From: Gnetum montanum
Taxonomy: Eukaryota; Streptophyta; Gnetopsida; Gnetales; Gnetaceae
Length of the DNA: 64,000 nucleotides
Assembly: GCA_015680685.1 (NCBI GenBank)
Contig: MNCI01035165.1
Span: 1 to 64,000, forward strand
Reading direction: 5' to 3'
This document shows positions 56,895 to 64,000 of the stretch, in pieces; position 1 is the stretch's first letter, and each line of letters begins with the position of its first letter. The notes below the pieces were generated by a model. The model was given only the letters and a program-made list of their open reading frames with translations. It ran no database searches and had not been told where the DNA came from. The position numbers and the translations under genes are program-made.

Positions 56895-58208
56895 TTGTTA
56901 AAATATGGAATTAAACTTAAGACAAAGTCACATGACATTGGTATGCCTCCATCATTAAAGCAGGAATGTGAAAAAGAGATTAAAATGCTATTAAGCAAAG
57001 ATCTTATTAAAGTAAGTACGAGCATGTTTGCTTGTGCTTCCTTCTTTATTAACAAACGTACCAAAATCGTAAGAGAAAAGAAAAGGTTAATGGTGAACTA
57101 TAAACCTTTAAATGATATCATCAAAGCAGTTCAACATCTGATCCCAAGCAAAGAACGCATTTTCCAATGATTACTTCATATGTACATTTGCTCTAAATTT
57201 GATCTTAAATATGGATTTTGGAAGATACAGGTTTCAGAATAGGACTGGTGGTAAATAGCATTTACAATGCATGAAGGTATCTACTAGTCGAAGGTATTAC
57301 CATTTCGGATAAAGATTGTTCATTCTATATTCCAACAGAAAATGGATTCTATCTTCAGAGCATATCCTTTCATCCTCGTTTACATTGATGATATTCTCAT
57401 CCTAAGTAAAAATGTGGATGAACATCTTTATCATTTGGAACAATTCTTTAAAATAATAGATAATGCAGGTTTGGTTCTTTCCCCTACTAAGATGCAAATA
57501 GCCAAAGAACAAATTGAATTTTTTGGCTTAGAGATTTCCCATGGTGGGATTAGCTTGCAGTCACATATTTTAGAACCTATATCAAACTTTTCTGATAAAC
57601 TTCATGACAAAACCCAATTATAGAGATTTTTAGGGTGTATCAATTATGTTTCTAGATTTTATGAACAACTTATTATAAATAAGAAACCGCTAAATGAAAG
57701 GCTGAGCAAAAATGCTTCTCCATGGTCATCAAAACACACCACCATGGTTTGAAAAATCAAAGATTGATGTAAGCACATACCTAAACTCCAACTACCAACA
57801 GATTGTAAGTTAATCCTTGAAATAGATGCTTTTGTAGAATTTTGGGGTGATGCCCTTAGAGAATAAAAGGATAATGTTATCCACATTTGTTGATATGCAT
57901 ATGGTAAGTTTAGTGGTGCTCAACTAAATTACCATAGCATCCATAAAGAATTATTAGCTATTGTGAAAGGTGTAGAGAAATTTAGATTAATTTTGGAAAG
58001 TACTCATTTTACAATACGTAGCAATTTAAAACATTTTTATAAGTATCTCAACTCTAAGGTATTAAATAAAGTTGCTCATACAAGACTCATATGATGGGCA
58101 CTCTTTCTTGCTAATTTTGATTTCCAAATAGAATATATTAATGGTATGCAAAATAGCTTAGCTGATTTTCTGACTAGAGAGTTCCAACTCTCTGCTACTA
58201 ATGTTTAA
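56895..58208 (+). pseudogene. Endogenous pararetrovirus (caulimovirid-like) RT and RNase H
   Basis: Open segments at 56895-57170 and 57342-57623 lie in one frame, separated by stops. RT motifs visible are RLMVNYKPLND (about 57090), FDLKYGFWKIQV (57190-57230) and the catalytic VYIDDILIL (about 57378-57404). RNase H can be followed from about 57800 to 58200, with LILEIDAF giving an acidic residue and YHSIHKELLAIVKG later. The sequence ends with the ADFLTREFQLS segment. No integrase follows, and the RT style fits Caulimoviridae better than Ty3 elements. These viruses do not integrate to replicate, so this is a fossil insertion. At least four stops make it non-functional. Genus was not assigned. 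Confidence 0.7.
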
Positions 58209-58229
58209 TTTTCTATTTATAGATGTATT

Positions 58230-59103
58230 GCAGAACAAAGGATGAGTTCTCAGATCTTCCAACCGCATTAGAGAATGTAGGAGTAACAAAATATACATGC
58301 TTGTATTAGAACAAGTCCAAATAAGGTCCACACATGAGTTAAATTTGAATGAGTTTTTTTCTGTTGCTAGAACCATATCCCCTTATGCCATAATCAGTCG
58401 TAAGGTCCAGACATCAAACCGAGAAATGATTCTTGTTGGACCTGATGTCTCTCTATGTATGTATGTTGAACTTAATTTTTTAGACTTAGGGCAATGGTTT
58501 TCACCTTATATTTTAAAATGGCCATTATAGTAGCCAGACCCATTTTATGTGTATTGAAGAGATATAAATCCTTTAAGTCATATTGATTCTAGAGACTTCT
58601 GGTCTTGGTGGGCAAAGTATGGTCATTCTCCTATCCATATTCCTAACTAGTATCCTCGCCACCTCTACCATATATTATTTGATCATCATGGATATTATCT
58701 ATATTATATTAATCCTATCTCCAGAGGATGACACTTGATTAATCAAGGTTCACCTCCTATGTATCTTCTTGTTACTTGTATTCCAAGAGAATTGATTGGA
58801 TGAATTCATGGGGGTACATCTTTTATTAGGATGTCTACATTGCTAATCCTTATGACATCCAACAACATTGTGAAATGAATTAGAGAGGATGTAGAACTTT
58901 GGAATTATACAACCTTGATGCCTGTCTTCCTTCTTTCAAAGCTAGAGGCGGATATGAGCACACTGTATTGTATGTTGGTTCTCAATTTTTGTCTAGGCAA
59001 TTTTTCACCTCTACACTCAATGATGTTAGTACCGATAGTGATGATGATGATGGTTGTAATAGTCTAGTAGATTTGGATTCTAATCAGATCCCCTCTAATT
59101 GAC
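58230..59103 (+). pseudogene. Unidentified coding remnant downstream of pararetrovirus RNase H
   Basis: Plus-strand open segments at 58297-58530 and 58899-59102, with coding-like residues between them (DSRDFWSWWAKYGHSPIH near 58590, and a Tyr/His-rich part near 58680-58720), broken by several stops. The last segment ends in an acidic run (STDSDDDDG). I do not recognise it. It follows the viral RNase H by only about 20-90 bp, so it may be a further ORF of the same insertion. Confidence 0.35.
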
Positions 59104-59400
59104 ACGATATGGTCTACCAATATGTATAGTAAGAATTCCTCACATGCAGGAATAGTGTCTCCACTATCTAAAGTGGAATATGTAATGGTGTCTCCACTCA
59201 GAAAAGTGGATTGGTAATGATGCTCCCTCATAGTGCTAGATGAGTTGGAATGCATCATAGAAGTCTCTAGAGATCTTCAAGTGAACAAAAATAGGATCAA
59301 GCTTTTTACAAATTTGGGAAGGTATAGAATTATTGCGTAATTGACTGTAACTGATTGACTGACTCTAAGTGTTGAATTATATGGAGTTACAAAATTACTA
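59104..59400. other. Short spacer with GTGTCTCCACT repeats
   Basis: No ORF. AATAGTGTCTCCACTATCTA and AATGGTGTCTCCACTCAGAA (about 59150-59205) form a small two-copy repeat of about 38 bp, each followed by AAGTGGA.T, giving short TCCACT/AGTGGA hairpins. Confidence 0.45.
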
Positions 59401-61130
59401 TCTAGGACAACAACATTGAACACCATTTACAAAATTGATAGTAGAATCCCTTTGATTGCTAAAGATGGTGTGAAGTTTAAAAAATGCCAGGAGGTGGAGG
59501 TTCCTGGGGTCCTGAAGGACCTTCATCAAGGTTTGGTGCTTGTGGAAACAATGACAGTTAAGGTTGTCTTGTTGTGGTTGCTGCTTTAGGAGGAAGTCAA
59601 AAAGCATCTAGTAATGCTTTTATTTTCTCTTATTTACTTCATGGATCATATGTAGTCCACATAACTTTGCCAATGTGGGCTGGTATGGGGATGTCCCATA
59701 GGAAAAGAAGTATAGGGAACAACTCCTTAACATTCATAAACCATGTTGTGAATTTTTTCCATTTAATCTTGAACGTCTTGACAAGGTCCTGTAGCTTGTG
59801 ATAATCATTCATTCTATTGGCTAGGTCCTTAGCAATCGATCATTGATCAGTGCATCAGATCCTAAGGACTTCAAGCTCCATGTTGGCTATCTCTAAGTTT
59901 TGTTTAGTCTCTTTGTGGTGCTTAGATTTGGCTTCATAGAGGAGCTATAGACTAGCCACCTATTTCTCTAGCTTTGTACTTGGCGTCTCTAGAGTAAGCA
60001 TAATCAAGTTTGCATATCAAAGGTTGGTGAGCTCCATGTATTCCATCATCTCTTCTATCTACAACTCCTTTAGCTGGATCTTGGCTTTATTGTATGCATT
60101 CAAACTATCAAAGATTAACTATCATACATCATCTCTTTGTTGGAGTTGCTGGAGAGCCTCATTCATCTTTATCTTGGTCATTTGAATTTCTTTCTCATTT
60201 ATCTCTTCGAGGAGCTTAACTTGGTTCCTGTAGTGGTTTTTAACCTTTTCAAATTTCAGGGCCTCATTTTTCTAGGTAGCTACCTTGATGTTTGCCTTTT
60301 CGTGAAACACCCAACTGCCTCCATGAAGAAAATTTTATTTTCCATTGTCAAGCTCCTCAAGTTAAGGTTCACCTTGGCTAATTGCTCCTACTATTATTAG
60401 ATGAATTCAAACATTTTGTCTTTTTGTTCCTTGACATTACGCAAGTGGTGAATATCCTTGGTGAGGACCAAGTTTTGCTTGCATACTTGAGTAAAGTCCT
60501 ATTAGTGTTGAAGGCTAATGCTTCTAATAGGGAGGCATCAAATACCGTCATCTCCTTTGCATTATTAGCCTCTCTTAATTTTTGTTGGAGTTTCTAGAAA
60601 GCTTCATCTCTGCTAAGGTTCTGGTTGAGACTAGCAGAGTCAGAGAGACACATCCATAACTTTGCAACTTCGGCAACCATCCAATGTTTGTCAGTAGTGG
60701 CTACTTGTAATTGGGTGTCGATGATGATTAACTTACCCTTCATCTCTAGTAGCTTCAAATGGGTTGCTATAATACCATTCATGAGATCAAAGATCTTTGA
60801 AAGTGGTTGCACAACTCCCACTAGTTGGTCCAACATCTCCTTGTGTTGGGCTGCACTCAGCCTATTACTTCTTGCTTTTGTGGAAGCTTGCACATCTTTC
60901 AAGGTAGCAATGTCTAGCACTGCTACTGCAGGAGTGTTTAAGACCTCTACCATCCTATTGACCATTACTTCTACTATTGTCTCCTACCCATGGCGCTACA
61001 TCACTAGGATAGTTACCCCCTCACCTTCCTCTAAGTGTACCAAAAAAGTTGTGGCATTCCCAGAGATCTTAGGGAATTCTTGTTGTCTAGGGATGGACAT
61101 CATAACTTCTTGAGAGTTTGGATTTGTCCT
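59398..61130 (-). pseudogene. Decayed minus-strand ORF region, helical, unrecognised
   Basis: The best open piece is 60965-60594 (123 codons). It reads VAVLDIATLKDVQASTKARS, HKEMLDQLVGVVQPLSKIFD, then KGKLIIIDTQLQVATTDKHW and ends SLNQNLSRDEAF. It is rich in Leu, Gln, Lys and Glu and likely alpha-helical or coiled-coil. Similar helical residues continue with many stops toward 59400, where 59607-59398 is open again. A proline/threonine-rich start may lie near 61100. No family was recognised. Candidates are an extra ORF of a retroelement or a host coiled-coil protein pseudogene. Confidence 0.35.
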
Positions 61131-61259
61131 TGTGGGCACCTATGTTCTTTGTGTAGAGAATAGTAAGATGGTCTTCTCTGGGCAATTGATGGTTTAGGTA
61201 ACCTTGTTGAGATGGCTCAACATTCCTTAGGATGTTCGTATTGACAAATGTAATAACCA

Positions 61260-62765
61260 AGTGGATTGGGCCTTTTGAACTCCTTTAAGCAAGGTCTCAC
61301 CCTTGTTGCTAAGTGGTTGGTTTAGCACCTGGATGCCCCCAATATTATTGGGAATATTCTTTAGTTAAGGCTTCGACAAGCATTCCCTAAGAATAGGTCT
61401 ATCTAGAAGGGTATCCACCCTGTTAATTGGGTCCTTTCTCCTCATGACATTATCATTCCTGGAACACATGTTTTCAAAAGCATTTGGAAGGCTTGGTAGG
61501 TCTTACATTCTCATGTGAATTGGAATAATATTCATATCAATCCTACTCTCCTTTCTAAGATTTGCCCTTGGTGGCTCCCCCTATCTCCTACTCCTCTAGC
61601 CACCTCAAATGCCAGGATAGCCACCATTTGGTTTCAAAAGGGAGTTTTTTCCCTTAGATGTCTTTGTCTCACCAATCAGTGGATTACTTGGGATATGTTT
61701 GAAAACTTATATGGGGCTTCCAGAACTATGCACCATTGCCTTGATAGACTTTATCACTTCATTCATCAGTACTTGCATTTGGATACTTCGGTTCCTAGTC
61801 TCTTCCATGGTCTTCAGTGGACTAATGGATCGAACCTTCTACCCTATAAACCACATGTGCCCTTTCAATTGTTGCATGATTCCTCTATGATTGTTAATTT
61901 CTGCAATCGATCATGGCACAAAGAAGAGTCTGAACAGTTTTGGCTCTCTCTCTTTTCATGAGTTTGGAGCCTTCCGACTCTTCCAAAAATTAAACAATTT
62001 CTTTGGTGCCTCCTTCATCAAGGCCTACCTATTGGCAAATGTCGTGAATACCTTGCGATTTCAAACTCTAATTGCCCTCTCTTTGGAGGTCTTGATGATT
62101 TTTTCCATGTTTTTTGGCATTGCCCTTTCGCTCAGTCTTCATGGGAGTGGGCTTCTAAAGTTTTCCCTTTGTGTAAGTTTTCCCATGAGGATATCTTGTT
62201 TGACTTTCTGGCCACCCCCTGTACTGACCTTTAGTTTCTTTGGGAAGTTATTAGGCCCCTTGTTCTTTACTATATATGGAAGCGCAGATGCTCTGCTCTT
62301 TTCTAGAACACTAATTCGTCCAACTCTAACCATTTAACTATTATGGAAAAATTTCAAATTCTTTGCCTTGTGCATTTCCAAATTTTATCTCATACTTCTA
62401 CGTTAAAGTTGGATACTAATTAGTTGTTTTATTGTTTGCAGCCTTGGAGCAGATACACCAACTTCGACACTCTTCCCAATCTCGATCTGCTACATCAGAG
62501 TACGTTATCATAATTTTGACCATTTTTAGCTCTTTGTTGTTCTCATGGTCTTATTAACTCGCAAGTCTTATTAATTCCTAGCATAAGGTAGCTCTTTGGA
62601 ATGTACTCCCACACCCTGTGAAGGATTATGTATCTAGATGTTTTCCTTCAACATCCACATTTGTCATTGTTCTTCTCCCTATTTAACCATCAATATGCTC
62701 AGATGTTGATCATGTACTTAATCTCATTTAATTAATAAAATTCTCTTTTTGGGGTCCGAAAAACC
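61260..62765 (+). pseudogene. LINE (L1-type) ORF2 3' half, 5' truncated
   Basis: The plus strand begins with LVAKWLV and reads HDIIIPGTHVFKSIWKAW (about 61440-61495), the segment after RT in plant LINEs. Two overlapping frames then carry NPTLLSKICPWWLPLSP and QWITWDMFENLYG. The zf-RVT domain at about 61975-62150 reads LPKIKQFLWCLLHQGLPIGK, with a Cys/His set (CPLFGGLDDFFHVFWHCPFAQSSWEW, 26 residues, key C-P-L-F and H-C-P-F). One frameshift occurs near 61945-61960. The 3' end ATTAATAAAATTCTCTTTTT is followed by GGGGTCCGAAAAA and a C run (62764-62778). RT and the endonuclease are missing. The zf-RVT matches the LINE at 52.9 kb. Confidence 0.75.
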
Positions 62766-62778
62766 CCCCCCCCCCCCC
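62764..62778. repeat. Poly-C run at LINE 3' end
   Basis: About 15 consecutive C residues following GGGGTCCGAAAAA. It is either part of the LINE tail or a slippage product, and its length may be unreliable in the assembly. Confidence 0.8.
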
Positions 62779-62789
62779 ACATTTAGATT

Positions 62790-64000
62790 AAAAAATTTAC
62801 GATATTTGCATCAAGTTCCTCCAACTGGATTCATAGGTCAAGTTCCTCCATAATGAACATTCATAGCAATGGAGAGGTCATGTGATGTCCTTTTAAGGCT
62901 CGTAAGACAACGGGAAAATTCACATCATTAATGACCTAAAAAAGAAGGTATCTTATTTGATTATTTATCCTAAATTTTTCTTATCATAAATCTATTTTGA
63001 AAACTCTTTTCTTGCTTCTTATGACAACTCTAACTGATATAGAGATAGATATTATGCTAGAATGTTTTGTAATTATCAAGAGGAATTGAACATGAGATCT
63101 AGCAAAATTTGAATTCTTACATATCAAAAACTTGTTGATTTAGGAATTAACCCTGTAACCTATGAATATACATATTTTATTAATTTTTGATATTGATCAT
63201 GAAAAGAAATGAAATCATGACTCATTGCTACAAAAAGAAAGAACTTTAAAAAGAAAGGAAAAGAAAAGAAACAGTTCCCAAGAAAGAGTCAGTTACAAGA
63301 AATCATCCATGATCTTTTATTCTACCTACAAATAGGGAGAAAAGGCAAAAGTATCTACATAGGATAAAAAAAAGAATACAGTAGTAGGCAATGGGGCTAG
63401 GAAGGGAGAGAAGACTGTGGCTACTATAGGAGATAGTAGGAAGAAAGTAAGTGTTACATAGTAATCCAATATTTTGATAATTCCTCCTAGTAAGAAAGAT
63501 ATCTAAGTAAGGAGGTAAAATGATCCATCTTTATTATGTTTCATAATGGCCAGCAAGGACTGATTTTCTCAACTTCTCTCTTCTTGCTTGCCTAACCACC
63601 TTCACAATATTTGTATGAAATTATCAAGATTGTTATTGTAAGCTTAGATTCTTGAAACCTTTATTTCTTTCTTTTTATCTCTCCATCCATCCTTTTCACT
63701 CTCACACCTAAATGACTTGGATGAGAGTTGTTTCTATAATGATTCAAAAACATCCATAATGATTTGGGGCATTTTTGACAAAAGATTGCCAACAGGGGCC
63801 TAGGATCCTTGATATGAGGATTGGTACCACTAGTGGAAAGTGAGCGTATCCTTGGGCCCATGGATAATTGTGAATGTTTTAAAAATTGTTGAATTCTTGG
63901 GTTTTTGTTGGAATTTGGTTGATGAACTCCCTTTGAATGCATAAATCTTGGATCTAAATCTTGAATTATACTTTTTTTCTAACATTCTCAAGTTTGATTT
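62790..64000. other. AT-rich end of window, nothing assigned
   Basis: A minus-strand ORF at 63661-63942 (93 codons, Pro/Ser/His-rich, KGVHQPNSNKNPRIQQFLKH) has no recognisable domain. The rest is closed in all frames, with A-rich purine stretches near 63240-63290. No LTR border or RNA gene was seen. Confidence 0.35.

Overview
This is a 64 kb stretch of nuclear DNA from a large-genome land plant. It is AT-rich and gene-poor, and most of it is decayed retroelements. The element types (Athila/Tat-type Ty3 elements, a Ty1/copia element, plant L1-type LINEs, a tRNA-derived SINE and an old caulimovirid-like insertion) fit a gymnosperm or another big-genome vascular plant. The species cannot be fixed from the sequence. 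There is no bacterial or organellar gene set, tRNA, rRNA or CRISPR array. Four single N positions (19169, 29787, 37500, 54418) look like closed assembly gaps; the first two sit beside tandem repeats.

Region 1 (1-30361) is a four-element nest that can be unpicked from LTR ends and target-site duplications (TSDs). Element A (plus strand, very decayed Ty3 with a recognisable gag) begins before the window. Its 5' LTR ends near 921. Its 3' LTR, starting about 10.5 kb, is split into a part ending at 11028 and a part at 29947-30361. Element B (1324-5635, minus, TSD AAGAC/AAGAT) sits in A's internal region and has lost nearly all its coding part. Element C (11029-29946, minus, TSD CTTGG/CTTGC), a relative of B, split A's 3' LTR. 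C keeps gag, protease, RT/RNase H and integrase as pseudogenes. Element D (17749-26970, plus, TSD ATAGT on both sides) sits in C. D carries only gag and protease and has large LTRs with expanding internal repeats.

Region 2 (30362-44265, continuing at 51244) is the host sequence. It holds the 3' exons of a minus-strand WD40-repeat gene with an intact intron (33373-34137), a SINE with a perfect 13-bp TSD (35724-35959), remains of a LINE (about 36.3-38.0 kb), an old tandem duplication (about 40.1-42.1 kb) and an unrecognised minus-strand gene of about 433 codons (42867-44165). That gene is broken by four stop codons, each one C-to-T step away from a Gln codon. A 6,978-bp Ty1/copia element (44266-51243, minus, TSD GCAGC) lies about 100 bp upstream of its ATG. 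It separates the coding region from a candidate promoter with two TATA boxes 77 bp apart (51507-51640).

Region 3 (51.6-64 kb) holds a degenerate minus-strand LINE (about 52.6-55.2 kb), a 17-bp minisatellite, a fragmentary plus-strand caulimovirid-like endogenous pararetrovirus (about 55.7-58.2 kb) with an unidentified downstream coding remnant, a decayed minus-strand helical ORF region (59.4-61.1 kb), and the 3' half of a plus-strand LINE of the same family as the first (61.26-62.76 kb). The last 1.2 kb has no recognisable feature. No complete, clearly functional gene is visible; the WD40 exons are the best candidate for live coding sequence.
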